A DNA stretch of 64,000 nt from Trichomonas vaginalis G3 (GCF_026262505.1 NC_067203.1:23107411-23171410), one strand, 5' to 3'. Positions 1 through 10,751 are shown, numbered from the stretch's first letter. The notes: generated from the sequence alone by a model not told the origin. Made by a program: numbers and translations.

Positions 1-31
1 AAGGATGAACGTTTATTTTTAAAGCTTATAA

Positions 32-489
32 ATGAGTTCTTCATCAAGCTCTCGTGAACCTTCACCATCTATGAAACAAACTTTACCAAACGATTATGGA
101 GCACCTATTGAATATTTCTTACGAGCTGCACAATGGCAAAGAGCAGTCTCACCAAGGTTAGGTGTTCCACCAGCTCCTGTCAAAAATAGCATTTGGTCAA
201 GTCCTTATATAAATATGGTCTCCCACTAGGTTTGCTAGCTACAGCAGGAGCAGTTATGATGTTGAAAAGAAATAAAGCAAATGTTGTAAATAATACTGAA
301 GTAGCTGAAGTTAAACAAACTCCGACACCATCGCCAAAACCAACGCCTTCACAAACAACACCTTCAATGACTCCTGAACCTATGGAATTACAAACTCCTG
401 TTCAAAAGTCAACTCCAAAACCGACTCCAACATTTAAACCAGAACCTACTCCTCAAATAAATCGTAAAACTCCTGCGTTTCCTTACTGA
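32..489 (+). pseudogene. Maverick A proline/threonine-rich small protein region
   Basis: This short coding region has a serine-rich start, a short hydrophobic stretch (around 205-265) that could span a membrane, and a tail made almost wholly of Pro, Thr, Ser, Lys and Gln (repeats of the TPTPSPKPTP kind). It corresponds to 39833-40310 on the minus strand of copy B. No family is recognised. The single hydrophobic segment plus Pro/Thr tail suggests a small membrane-anchored or virion-associated protein, which is inference only. It appears to be broken about once. Confidence 0.55.
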
Positions 490-537
490 AAAAATAACGT
501 TATTTTTATTTAATATTAAAATTTTTATTTGATTGAA

Positions 538-780
538 ATGACGACTAAAGTCACTGAAGCAATGAAACAAAAGTTTTTGGTAGAATACATTAAATCAGGA
601 ATTATTCCAGAAGGTTTTTACATTCATACTATGAAGGATGGTAGAGTTCAGTTTAGAAAGATAAAGCAACCATTAGATAAAGAAGGAATTTTGAGAAAGA
701 TTAAACTTCATGAGGACAACATTGCTGAACTTAAGAAGAAGTTAGAAGAGTTGGAGAAAGCAGACGACAGAGAGTTATAA
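538..780 (+). CDS. Maverick A small coiled-coil protein (80 aa)
   Basis: An 80-residue protein starting at the ATG at 538. The N-terminal half carries a GFYIHTMKDGRVQFRKIKQPL-like segment and the C-terminal half is a charged heptad-like helix (HEDNIAELKKKLEELEKA). A related motif, PFYYVSQSKDGKIYVRKRKVPL, occurs in the copy B protein at 41907-42341, so the two belong to one Maverick-specific family of unknown function. Its direct counterpart in copy B lies at about 39555-39790 and looks degraded. No enzymatic motif is seen. Confidence 0.6.
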   Translation: MTTKVTEAMKQKFLVEYIKSGIIPEGFYIHTMKDGRVQFRKIKQPLDKEGILRKIKLHEDNIAELKKKLEELEKADDREL

Positions 781-954
781 AGCAATGAATTCAACAGGGT
801 AGAAATGAGGTTAGAAATGAGGTTAGAAATCGGGTTAGATCTCACCACTTCACCTAAATTTATTTTTGTGCTATGTTTTCATACGTGTGAGGGTGGTGAG
901 ATCATTTATTTTTTATTTTATTTTTTAAAATTATTTTTATTTTATTTGGATGTA

Positions 955-1239
955 ATGACAGAACAAAAGCAACTCATACAAATCAAAACATATAACAAAC
1001 ATACATTTAAACATTTATTCTTCCTTCCTGAGCATAACATGTTCTTTCAAATACATCCGAGACCAGTTGACTTTTCATTGACTGTTTATAAAGATAGAAA
1101 TAGTTATATCATTAAACCATACGATGACGAAGGTAAGTTATGTAAATTGTACGTTAAGAAGTTAGAGAAAGTTTATGGCTTCAAGTATGACTACAATAGG
1201 GTTAACACTGATGATGAAGATATTGAGGAAAATTTATGA
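955..1239 (+). CDS. Maverick A TIR-encoded small protein (95 aa)
   Basis: The ATG at 955 is chosen because it aligns with the start of the homologues at 39387 (minus) and 60179 (plus). All three share the N-terminal pattern of a polar start, a HTFKHLFFLPEHN / HEFKNLFFVPREN segment and a small beta-rich core, followed by an acidic tail. Because the gene lies inside the terminal inverted repeat, a whole element carries two copies. The family is unknown; its location suggests a role tied to the element ends or early expression, but that is inference. Confidence 0.6.
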   Translation: MTEQKQLIQIKTYNKHTFKHLFFLPEHNMFFQIHPRPVDFSLTVYKDRNSYIIKPYDDEGKLCKLYVKKLEKVYGFKYDYNRVNTDDEDIEENL

Positions 1240-1426
1240 GAACATTAGTGAAGTTGTTAGTGAGAACGATAGTGAGGTGAAATTGTTGGCGGCTTTGTAA
1301 ATATTTAAGGTTAAGTTAGTTTTTGCGTTCATGTTGTAAAATATACGTTAATGGTTTTGTAAAGTGTCAAATTCACAAGTATTGGGTAAGGTGGAACGCA
1401 GTGCCACCATACCCAAGACTTGTATA

Positions 1427-1605
1427 CTAACTATAATAACACACCGCATGAAGATCTCCCAATTAATCCATTAACTGGAACAAATTACACGCCAAATCAA
1501 ATGTATCAGCTGAAACCGAAATACACAAATGCAGATACAGAAAGGTTGTGGCAAATATGGGATACAGATACAGGCATGACCGCTGTTGACACATTCACAG
1601 CGTAA
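1427..1605 (+). pseudogene. 3' end of rve-type transposase, cut by Maverick A
   Basis: About 58 codons encode the C-terminus of the same transposase as at 36210 (minus), with the identical ending MTAVDTFTA. The reading begins right after the Maverick end, at the codons for Tyr-Asn-Asn-Thr-Pro-His-Glu. The W..YNN.TPHEDLPINPLTG region is the typical C-terminal flank of IS481/IS3-like and retroviral-type DDE integrases. Codon usage is richer in G and C than the neighbouring host DNA. Confidence 0.85.
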
Positions 1606-1984
1606 TAATAAACATAATTTTTTAATTTCATTTTTAACAAGTTTTTTTAAATGTATGTAATGAATAATTCATTAGAGTATGATAATGCACATTGTAACAG
1701 AATAGAACAATCACCAAATTTTTTTTTTTGAAATTAAAAAATAAAAGTAAAAAGTATAAAGTAATCTAACCAAAAAAGATATTTAAAAGAATTTTGGAAA
1801 AAACAGAATAAGGATAATAATATTATTTTAGATACACAATCGATGTACTGAAGAATAATCCGGTAAAATGATGATATAAAATTAGATTATTTTACAAGTA
1901 GCTAAAAGAATAAAACTATAATATAAAATAAATGAAGTTTAATGAAACAATAAAGGTTAAATAAATAATAAAGATTTTTAATTT

Positions 1985-2400
1985 ATATCAGTATTGAGAA
2001 GAAGTAACAGCTGACACTTGGTAGACAACTTCTTTATGTCTAGAAAATTCTATCTTGCCTTTTATTTTTTTCTCGCTGTGAAACGTATTCGGTCATTTTT
2101 TTAAAAATTAATTTTTTGTTAGAGATAAGAGCTAAAACTCGGTAAACAACTTCTTTATGTCTAGAAAATTCTATCTTGCCTTTTATTTTTTTCTCGCTGT
2201 GAAACGTATTCGGTCATTTTTTTAAAAATTAATTTTTTGTTAGAGATAAGAGCTAAAACTCGGTAAACAACTTCTTTATGTCTAGAAAATTCTATCTTGC
2301 CTTTTATTTTTTTCTCGCTGTGAAACGTATTCGGTCATTTTTTTAAAAATTAATTTTTTGTTAGAGATAAGAGCTAAAACTTTGCAGACAACTCCCCCAT
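1985..2400. repeat. 121-bp tandem repeats in transposon end (three-plus units)
   Basis: Units recur with a spacing of 121, 121 and 123 bp; the start of ACAACTTCTTTATG falls at 2025, 2146 and 2267, with a diverged fourth copy at 2390. Each unit includes a conserved CTCGCTGTGAAACGTATTCGG core. The same unit occurs two to three times in reverse at about 35570-35820 and twice at about 61575-61800. These are subterminal repeats of the rve-type transposon, and may be where its transposase binds. Confidence 0.85.
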
Positions 2401-2964
2401 GTCTAGCAAATTTAACATTCGTCTCCAATTTTTATATATTTGGTTTAGAATGTTCGAAAATGCGTAATATGGTCATTAATATTAATTGAAAAGAACCTTG
2501 AATTAATTCAATCTGATCTCACAAAATATTTTAAATTACAAACTTTGTAGTTTGAATAGATAATTAGTATTAAACTCAAATAACTAGTTTATTTTTGAAT
2601 AAAAATTATTTGAATTTATTCAATTTTGTGAATTTTCCTTCAAAAATCAAGTTTAAATATCTTATTTGCCATATAATTATAAATACAATGAAACATATTC
2701 GAAATTGAAAAGAATGACTTTTTCTGTTCTTTCAATCATTCAATTTGAATTTTGCAATATTGGATTTCCCATTAAATAGCTATTAAAAACAACAAGCAAT
2801 TTAACTTACATTCAAATTTATTTGTGTTATATTCAATCTTCTCAAAACTTATAATTTTCGGCTATAGCATGATTATATGCTATATAATATAATAAACCTA
2901 TAATAGTATCATTCTTTCAATTATTTGAAGAGAAAACCGAAAAAATCTATTTTCGCTCTATAAC

Positions 2965-3945
2965 AATTCATCTTTTTCATCCAACCATACTAAAAAATTA
3001 GAAAATTTATAATATACGAATAGGTATTCATATATATACCTAATATGAATGAAGATTGACGGGGATGCCTTCAATCCGTTGACGGGTGATCACGGTTTGA
3101 TCGAAAATTCTGTGAAAAAACCGTATCAATTTTTCTGAGTATATACAATTTTATTGAATTCATTTTGGGCCGACAAGTCATATTAATCAAATTTTAGGTA
3201 TTTCCAGCTAATACTATCATTATAATAATCTCGATAATGTACTTTTCCCTTGGCGATATTAATTTTTTGGATTTTTCATATTGTCATTTTATTTATTACT
3301 GGATATCTTCTTTGACTATAGCAACAGACAGCACACATACTCGTTATTATAACTGTTTCAATTAGTGCCATATCAATATCTCCCTTCAAATTACAAACCA
3401 AAGAGAATATATATCTTTATTCCATGAGAAACCAAGTTACAGATAATCGGAAATTCATTGAATCAAAGAGTTCGAAGCAATCAACATAGTTATCTTACAA
3501 TTCTTTATTTTTTGTCTGTAATAGCTTTAATTTTACCTACTATAGTCTAAATTCGAATTCCATGCTTCAATCTTAGAACTACAGAGAATGATTCAGCCTT
3601 ATATATCTTTATATTAATGCATTTCATATATTAATTTCTTAATCGTTTTTTTTTGACTCTTATAAATGTTAAATCTCTTTCCTTTCATTAATTCTATTAA
3701 ATACATACAATGACCTTACTTATATTTTCAAATGTCTCAATATTTGGCTTGATTTAACTTCCATAGGAAATAATTTTAATATTCGAAATATAAGCTACTG
3801 TGCAAAATGTGTAGGACCAACATAACTTTGTGAATTATTACCTACTTACTATTCAATGACTTTTTCTCAAATTACATTTTTATTCAACAAATAAATGAAA
3901 AAATATCATTACATAGCATGAATTATTTTGACGAATGAACATAAT
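2965..3945. other. AT-rich intergenic DNA
   Basis: No convincing gene, RNA or repeat is seen. The stretch lies between the end of transposon copy A and the 3' end of the BspA-like gene. A short less AT-rich patch at about 3050-3130 (ATTGACGGGGATGCC) has no recognisable coding content. Confidence 0.6.
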
Positions 3946-5580
3946 CTATACAATTAATTTCTGGTCAAAAGTGTTTGTGTTCATCTTTAGATCAGATTCC
4001 TCTTTCTTCTTCTTTTTAGCAAGAAGAACTACTGGAATTACTGCAATTATAATAACAATAATTGAAACTACAACAATCACAACTATTTTCTTCCCATGCT
4101 GATTAGGAGGGTTGGAAGTTGGTTCGGGTGTATTCGATGTTGGTGGATAAGAAAATTTGAAACCATACCATTTATAGTGGTTTGGTGAAATTTTTTTAGA
4201 TTGAGGTATATAGTTTTTCCATGAGTCATACGATGGAACATCAATTTTTATGTCCTCAAACGAAATGTGAGAACTAAATGTTTTCGGAGGCATATTTCCA
4301 AAGTAAATATGTTTGAGATTTGAGCATAAAATAAATAAATATCCGTAACTTGAATTAACAATTTCCAAGCCTGTTAATATCAAAGTGTTTAAATTAGTAC
4401 AACTTGAAAAGACTTCATCGCCCCTTATTTCTTTTACAGATGATAGATTTAATTTATATAATAATGAACATGAAGCGAAACTACTATCTGAAATAATTTC
4501 CAATGAATTTAGGTGAACATCCTCTAATGACTTGCAACCTTCGAAAGCTGATTTCCCAATATAAGTTAATTCTTTAAATTCGATTGTTTTTAGTGCAGAA
4601 CACTTCATAAAGCCAAAATCACCTATAGATTTGAGATGAGGGATATTTATATTTTTAAGGGATACACAAAAATGAAAGGCAGAAACACCTATTGACGTTA
4701 CTTCTTCAAAGCTGATTGTTTCAAGCCAAATACAACCATCAAATAAGAAGTTACTTATATTTGTGAGATGTGGGATATATACATTCTTGAGGGATTCACA
4801 GCTGAAAAATGCAAATGGGTCAATTGTTGTGACATTTTCAAGCCTAACCGTATCAAGAAATGCACAACAATAGAACACAGAATTAGCGAGATGTGACAGA
4901 TGCGGTATATTTATACTCTTTAGATGCCTGCATTGATAGAATGCTAATTCATCAACCATTATCGCTTCTTCAATATTAATTGTTTCAAGAACTAAACAAT
5001 TGAGGAATCCTGCACATTTTATAATTTTAATATGAGGCATATTCGCATTCATGAGAGATTCACAATAAGAAAAAGCAAAATTACCAATCGATATCGCATT
5101 TGGAATTGAAACTGATATAAGTTTACTGCAGTTATAAAATGCATGATCCCCAATTGTTGTTGGACCAATCAATGTTACATTTTGAATATTTGACGATGCA
5201 TAGTCTTTATTAACAGTCTCATTTTTTAAGTTTGTGAAACAGATTTCTTCAATATTAGTACTATTTGATAAAAATTTATTTTCTGTTGTTATTTCGCTGT
5301 ATATTCTAATAATTTTAAGAGAACTAGAATTTCCAAAATTATTGGTTGAAATTAGACCGCTATAACAGCCATTTTCGAGTTCAAATGATGTGAGATTTGA
5401 GTACTCTTTCGAAATAAATTCTTTCATGTCAAAATCACCTGATAGAACATGAATCGAATTTACTGAATTCTTCTCAATTCTATTATTATTCAGGATCTCA
5501 TCAAGAGAAGAACCTTCATATTCGATGTCATTGATTGACACTTTCAGGGATATACAACATGCGCAGAAAAGGCTCAACAT
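3946..5580 (-). CDS. BspA-like leucine-rich-repeat surface protein (544 aa)
   Basis: Predicted type I cell-surface protein. It starts with a short hydrophobic Cys-rich segment (residues 1-14) compatible with a signal peptide. It then has about a dozen TpLRR/BspA repeats (about 90-430), each with a pattern like L..I.IP.L..IG..AF..C..L. A Pro/Thr/Asn-rich stalk follows (about 480-500), then one membrane span (about 505-528, VVIVVVSIIVIIIAVIPVVLL) and a short Lys/Glu-rich cytoplasmic tail. This architecture is a hallmark of the large BspA-like family of trichomonads, thought to take part in adhesion to host cells or bacteria. The start at 5580 is supported by the signal peptide and by a CTCTCAAAATTT motif about 20 bp upstream. 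The gene looks intact. Confidence 0.9.
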   Translation of the reverse strand: MLSLFCACCISLKVSINDIEYEGSSLDEILNNNRIEKNSVNSIHVLSGDFDMKEFISKEYSNLTSFELENGCYSGLISTNNFGNSSSLKIIRIYSEITTENKFLSNSTNIEEICFTNLKNETVNKDYASSNIQNVTLIGPTTIGDHAFYNCSKLISVSIPNAISIGNFAFSYCESLMNANMPHIKIIKCAGFLNCLVLETINIEEAIMVDELAFYQCRHLKSINIPHLSHLANSVFYCCAFLDTVRLENVTTIDPFAFFSCESLKNVYIPHLTNISNFLFDGCIWLETISFEEVTSIGVSAFHFCVSLKNINIPHLKSIGDFGFMKCSALKTIEFKELTYIGKSAFEGCKSLEDVHLNSLEIISDSSFASCSLLYKLNLSSVKEIRGDEVFSSCTNLNTLILTGLEIVNSSYGYLFILCSNLKHIYFGNMPPKTFSSHISFEDIKIDVPSYDSWKNYIPQSKKISPNHYKWYGFKFSYPPTSNTPEPTSNPPNQHGKKIVVIVVVSIIVIIIAVIPVVLLAKKKKKEESDLKMNTNTFDQKLIV

Positions 5581-5594
5581 AAAAAAAAAAGAAA

Positions 5595-5608
5595 AAAATT
5601 TTGAGAGA
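5595..5608 (-). promoter_or_regulatory. Putative initiator-like motif CTCTCAAAATTT
   Basis: On the minus strand, CTCTCAAAATTTTTTTC lies about 15-28 bp upstream of the BspA-like start codon. The same core occurs upstream of the 13403-14146 gene (14192-14203) and twice upstream of the Myb gene (62795 and 62817). Trichomonad genes use an initiator close to the ATG, so this is a reasonable candidate, but nothing here proves a transcription start. Confidence 0.4.
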
Positions 5609-6051
5609 GGTGGTTAAAAAAAACAATAAAATAGCTTTTAATAAGAATCGTTATTAACATTATGATTTATTTCCTAAAATTGAAATCCGATCAGATTTGA
5701 CGGAGTTTTCCTATGAGAAGGTTATCTACTCAATAAATGGGATTGTTTTCCAATGTGCATCTAATAATCTAACTTGTTTTATATAAAGTACCGTCAACGG
5801 CTGTCCATACATAACTTCACTCACTTCATTTTTCTTTTTTAAAAGAGAAATTGCCTTAAAATGAAGGGTGCAACTATTTCTGACTTTTTTCACAATTTTT
5901 TTGACACAACTTCTCCTAGAAAGATATCCACTCATAGCTGTTTTAGCATTGATATTAGATATTCAACAATGACTAATAACACTAAATTTGCAACGCAAAA
6001 TGTTCAATAATTATTGTAGAAAGCAACCTATTAGATGGACTTAACAATCAT

Positions 6052-6101
6052 AACTCACATTCTTTAGTTAGTTGTCAATAAAATTATAAAGAATGTGAGT
6101 T
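6052..6101. repeat. Perfect 15-bp inverted repeat
   Basis: AACTCACATTCTTTA at 6052-6066 is mirrored exactly by TAAAGAATGTGAGTT at 6087-6101. It could form a stem-loop in a transcript of either strand. It lies just beyond the tandem 3'-end repeats of the transporter gene and might act as a 3'-end signal or be the remains of a small inverted-repeat transposon. Confidence 0.75.
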
Positions 6102-6119
6102 TAAAAGCACAAATATAAG

Positions 6120-6440
6120 GAACAGATATCATAAGACTCACCTATGCATATTATAACTCTAAAATATTAAAAATTATAAAGAAATCATTCAATTAAGAAG
6201 TCATTATATATAAATAGATACTAAAAGAACTAATAAAAAGTATAATTATCATATAACTAACTTATGTTTATTATAACTCTATAAAATTATAAAGAAATTA
6301 TTCAATTAAATTTTGGAGGAGTCATTATATATAAAGAGATACTAAAAGTACTAATAAAAAGTATAATTATCATATAACTAACTTATGTTTATTATAACTC
6401 TATAAAATTATAAAGAAATTATTCAATTAAATTTCGGAGG
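6120..6440. repeat. About three tandem copies of the transporter 3' end
   Basis: A unit of about 121 bp (113 bp for the outer, more diverged copy) is repeated in tandem; TTCAATTA recurs at 6188, 6301 and 6422. The innermost copy includes the last codons and stop of the transporter gene (Pro-Pro-Lys-Phe-Asn-stop). The next copy has the matching sequence TTCAATTAAATTTTGGAGGAG, so the duplicated unit spans the coding end plus the 3' UTR. It probably arose by local tandem duplication. Confidence 0.8.
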
Positions 6441-7628
6441 GGTTGGCAATAAGAATGTCAATCCCATAGCACAAAGGATACCAGCATTGACGGCGAATGA
6501 CATCAAAAATCCGGCAAATTTCCTTTGTTCGAGGGTTAATTCGTCTGGATTTGATCCATAAATCATCTGGACAGTTCCGAAGTAACCATTACTTAATGCG
6601 AACGGAATCATCCATCCGAATGTCCACCATGGCTCAGCCTTGAACTTATGCTGAATGGAGACAATGAAAATTGGATAAGAAAGGAATCTCAAAACTATTG
6701 GGATCCAAGCGAATTTTCTCGGTGGCCAGATGAATAATCCAGGACCAGCTCTTCCGACCCAATCAAATACACAGAAAATCGTAACAACGATAACTGATGT
6801 CCAATCACCAATCTGCTTCGTAGCGCGAGTGTTGGCAACGTATCCAGGGAATATTGAAAGTGTAATGAGGAAGTTGGCAAAGACAGATAACCATGAAACC
6901 CAAATTGATTTAATAACAACGAGAGTTTCGCGGTTAAAGATAGCTACTTTCTCGGATTTGGATGCTGGAATCATTTTCAGACGTATTTCTGGCTTTTGCA
7001 TCTTAAATAAGAAGAAAACTAAAGTTAAGAAAATTATACCTGCCGAAATAAAGAAATATGCACATGTTGAATACAAATTAGCACGATCTGTAACAGCGGC
7101 TGCTTTTGTAATGATTCTGAGAACAGATGCAATAACTCCGCAGCATCCACAACCGGATGAAGCCATTGCTGAAGAAATAGGACCAAACTGAGAAGCAAAT
7201 GAGAAAATAGATGAGAAAAGTAAGCTAGAAACAATGCCTGTTAAACCAATAACAACAAGAGTCAAATATAAAAATGCATTTGCGTTTAAATGAATAATCA
7301 AGAAAATCGGAAGGAAACACATGATAAATGTAAGTGATGCAAGTGCAGAAATGAGGGAAATCTTGTAATTCGTTGGCTTGAAAATGCAAAGAAAAAGAGC
7401 CATCAAAGCGTTTGGAATATTATAAGATCTGTTCAATAAACTAGCCATATCTGACCTATTTGTCTTTTTGGCATAAATATCTATAGCGTTGATAATAATA
7501 TTAAATGCAAGTAAAGAAGTATTGCCTAGGAAAAAGAACATCAGGCTCTCTGAATTTTCGTTCTTTGACGATGGCTTGTTAGGTGTTGATTCTGGAGTCA
7601 GAAGGGGATCTTCTTTCATATCAGCCAT
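6423..7628 (-). CDS. Equilibrative nucleoside transporter (SLC29 family, 401 aa)
   Basis: Multi-span membrane protein for uptake of nucleosides or nucleobases, which trichomonads need because they cannot make purines de novo. A polar N-terminus of about 28 residues precedes roughly ten to eleven hydrophobic spans. ENT signatures are visible: FLGNTSLLAFNIIINAIDIY in the first span; a SSAMASSGCGCCGVIASVLRIIT segment around residue 150-175, equivalent to the family GQGLAG region; DWVGRAGPGLF near 288; an RFLSYPIF helix near 315; and SNGYFGTVQMIYG near 350 followed by a final hydrophobic pair. Length is normal for protist ENTs. A TCACTCA sequence lies about 10 bp before the ATG. The gene looks intact; its 3' end is triplicated downstream. 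Confidence 0.88.
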   Translation of the reverse strand: MADMKEDPLLTPESTPNKPSSKNENSESLMFFFLGNTSLLAFNIIINAIDIYAKKTNRSDMASLLNRSYNIPNALMALFLCIFKPTNYKISLISALASLTFIMCFLPIFLIIHLNANAFLYLTLVVIGLTGIVSSLLFSSIFSFASQFGPISSAMASSGCGCCGVIASVLRIITKAAAVTDRANLYSTCAYFFISAGIIFLTLVFFLFKMQKPEIRLKMIPASKSEKVAIFNRETLVVIKSIWVSWLSVFANFLITLSIFPGYVANTRATKQIGDWTSVIVVTIFCVFDWVGRAGPGLFIWPPRKFAWIPIVLRFLSYPIFIVSIQHKFKAEPWWTFGWMIPFALSNGYFGTVQMIYGSNPDELTLEQRKFAGFLMSFAVNAGILCAMGLTFLLPTPPKFN

Positions 7629-10600
7629 TTTTTTGTGAGTGAAGTATTTGAAATTTCATCGTTTTCATGTTCTTTCAATTTTTGAAATATTTACATTTTG
7701 TTTCTTCATCAAAATTATCGGTTGATTTATCCCATCCAATTGTTACATTAATTTACTCAATAGTAGACTTGTCGAAAGCAAATACCAAGAAGCGCAATTT
7801 AATTAATAGGAGTTTAACATTTGTTCCGAAAATCTGATCGTAGTTCACAATGAATAGAGAAGCCATGCTATCTTCTAATACACAACGATGTTTAACCACG
7901 TTATGCCCACATCAAATTATGTAAATTTCTATCTAAACTCGGCGGGGGAGGGATCATTGTGGAAATTTTTCTCGCTGTAAGAATTTTGTGATTAAAATTA
8001 ATCAAAGAAAATTTAACCTTAATAAGTTCTATCAGTTTAATTGATCTATTTTTCAAATGTTCGTCAAATGGAGAATTAATTTTATTTAAATCCCTGGTTG
8101 AGCGCAGATTTGGCGTAGGGAAATACTATGCTTTCTTGATACACAACATTCTAAAACCAAGAATTATTGATTATAAACAATTTTCATTGAGGAATGAAAT
8201 AAGGACTTTACAGACTTTGTTAGATATGTTCGCAAATGCATTCAATTTTTTAGTGTTGTAAATCTTTCCGAATCTAAATAGAGAATCATTCCTACATAAT
8301 TTTTTTGGAATATTTATAGAATTTGTAGATTTCTCTATTCGAAACATTGAATTTGATTTATCTTAAAGGGATATGTGCTTTGAATGCATTGCAGTGTAAA
8401 GTTATAGCCTTTTCAATGAGAGAGGGTCAAAGTTGCTATTTGTCACTTTTCCACAAGAAAGATACTATTTATCACAAATGCTAAGATAAAATTCGGCAAG
8501 GTTATGACAGATTTGCATTTATCTAATTATACGATAAATAAAAGGCACAATTGATGGAAATTCTGACAGCAAGACGATAGATATAATAATGGCCCCGAAA
8601 ATAGATTTCAGAATCAATTGAAATAACTCTGAAATCTATTTTGAGAAGTGATTCAATTAGAGGTAGGGCAACGATAGAAAATTTTTGGAAAAAAAGTTCG
8701 GAGATCTTAAACGTATCATATTCCCTGCATGGTTTGGTATCTTCCGCCATGCGTTGTGCCAAACATATTGACACTTTCCAATAATTAATTTATGGTATGA
8801 GTCACAGAGTTAGATTATAAAAAGAAAGTAAATAATTGCAATTAGAAATCATATATGTCGGAAATCAAATGTTGATGAGCAGAAACCTTTTACTCATCAT
8901 AAAAGAGATAAATCACTAAAGATTTGTATACATTAAAATTTGATATTTGGTGCTCGAAAACTGTCTGATGGGACTCCTCCAAAATGAACCAATCTATCGC
9001 TGAGGACCAAATTAGATGATATGGATGGTGTATTCTCTAATTCTAACTTAGGAAGAATGGGAACAAAACGAATGACGACAACAACATGTCAAACATAGAT
9101 TAAATATCTATGAATCAATAAAGTATACGTGCATTGAAGGTGATAACGATCACTTGAGGCTTATAACTCTTTGACTAAATTATGCAATAATTAAATATAA
9201 TCATTTTTATATTTTTATACTGATAGTAATTAATATACTATCCTGCTTAATAAATGGTATGATCAAATTTGTTTGAAAATTTAATTATGTATATGAAACT
9301 ATGTCTTCTATATAAAAATCAAAATTTTCTAACGAACCTAGATTGAACCTTTATGAAAATCTATCATTTTTGTTAATTGAGTTAATATGAATCTTTTACA
9401 TATGTATATATAGCATTGATAGCTTATATAATCATGGTTTATTCCATATTAACATATTTTTTCAGTTAAATTTGTTAATAATATCATGTAACAAATTAAT
9501 TCAAGATTAGAATGTCTACAAAATGCTAACAAATAAGAACAAAATACGATTTCTCGACTTAAATTTTAATATGGAGTAGTTTTTCGTTTAAATCTAATTA
9601 AAAATGAATAAAAACTTATCTTGTACTATTTTCATTCAAAGATTTTAATAATGTAAATCATGCATTTTCATAATTCAGTACAGTTCTTTTTAGAATTAAA
9701 GTTGATGAGGATGATATTTGTGATTTAAAATAATTTGTTAATGTTCACCTTTTATTCATCACATTGTGGTATGCCCTAAAGCAATAGCATTATCAATTCT
9801 GCTGAATTGATCAACTCAAAATTCCAAAAAAAATTCAAAATTTCAAAAATGAAATTAAACAATTTGAATTTTCACATGAAAAAATCAATTTCGAAAAAAA
9901 TTTGGAAAATCAAAGTATTTGATAATTAGTCAAATAATCAATTTACATCGTTTTTACTCATAAAAAACAACTAATTTTTGATTTTGATATCATATTTGAT
10001 AAATACTCATTCCAGAGTTGACGTAATGTATTAATTATTGTTAGAGATATTGCTTTCGCAGCAAAATTCTTATTTCATGAAAGAAAAAAAAAATGATTTT
10101 ATTCCAACAAAAACAAGTAAACAGATGAATGGAAACGTACTATATTTTCATAAATGTAGTAATCAGCGTGTCAGCTTTTGTTTATCATGTTCGAGTCAAA
10201 ATGTATTAACTTGTAATAAGAAATATTCGAAGATTATATGAAGTATTGAGCATTCTTTGTAGAAATATTTGTAATTCATTACTAACATATATAATAAAGT
10301 TGTTTTTTTTTCCTTATTGCAATAATTTTGTCTGATTTTAATAACTTTTCATGTATACGAGTTGTGTGAATATGCATCATAATATGCGTAAATATACTTA
10401 TTTGCGACGAATAATGTGGTTGCATAATGGAGGTGCTAAATTTTGATTTTTAATATGGGGCTTTGGTATGTATAATCATGTTCTTATCTCAACGTAGGAG
10501 TATTGGTGCAATATGATTAAAATTTACGAGGTTGATCTTAAATTGAATAATTCTGGAGTATAAATCACAATGCAGCTAATTCTATGTTAAAGATAGATAC

Positions 10601-10733
10601 AGATTGTAGTAATCAATTAGGGAGTACAAATTCATTCTTTCATTTCTGTCGTATTGAGCAGAAAGGAAGAGATCATAACCCTAGGAAAAAAAGCCCAAAT
10701 TTGTCACTTTTCATAGTACGTTAAACTCAATTC

Positions 10734-10751
10734 GCTCGGCGAATGCCGAGC
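10734..10751. repeat. GC-rich hairpin GCTCGGC-GAAT-GCCGAGC
   Basis: A perfect 7-bp stem with a GAAT loop stands out in very AT-rich surroundings. It lies about 15 bp past the stop of a small minus-strand frame (10767-11036), where it could be a 3'-end structure, though that frame is itself doubtful. Confidence 0.6.

Larger units (their letters stand above)
1..1426. mobile_element. Maverick/Polinton copy A, terminal fragment
   Basis: This is the end of a Maverick that continues beyond the left edge of the window. Its sequence is the reverse counterpart of the left end of copy B (38879 to about 40333): the same proline-rich gene, the same small gene and the same TIR-encoded gene occur in the same order, followed by the same terminal sequence ending in TATACTAACT at 1426. 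The flank that follows (ATAATAACACACC) is the coding sequence of an rve-type transposase also present whole at 36210 onwards, so the insertion point can be read exactly. Copy A differs from copy B at many bases, so it is a separate and probably older insertion. Only about 1.4 kb is visible, with about one break. Confidence 0.9.
1427..2964. mobile_element. rve-type DNA transposon copy A, 3' part
   Basis: This is the remainder of a DNA transposon split by Maverick A. It starts inside the transposase gene (last codons to 1605) and runs through a subterminal block of 121-bp tandem repeats (about 1990-2400) to a terminal inverted repeat ending CTATAACA at 2964. The whole stretch matches, in reverse orientation, 34973 to about 36390 of copy B, with only scattered differences. 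The missing 5' part must lie beyond the window, on the other side of Maverick A. The terminus 5'-TGTTATAG is shared by all three ends visible in this window. Confidence 0.85.
5581..6422. other. Intergenic region with inverted and direct repeats
   Basis: No gene is supported here; the 69-codon frame at 5726-5935 (minus) has no recognisable features. The region contains a perfect 15-bp inverted repeat (6052-6066 with 6087-6101, 20-bp loop) and then roughly three tandem copies of the 3' end of the nucleoside transporter gene (about 6120-6440). Confidence 0.6.

Noticed and set aside
1985-2400. CRISPR-like array
   Set aside because: The repeats are contiguous 121-bp tandem units without unique spacers, in a eukaryotic transposon end.
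5726-5935. 69-codon minus-strand frame
   Set aside because: Composition is like random AT-rich translation; no domain, promoter motif or homologue in the window.
8523-8774. 83-codon minus-strand frame
   Set aside because: No ATG-supported start and no recognisable motif; it overlaps the 20-bp shared sequence, so may be a repeat fragment but not a gene call.
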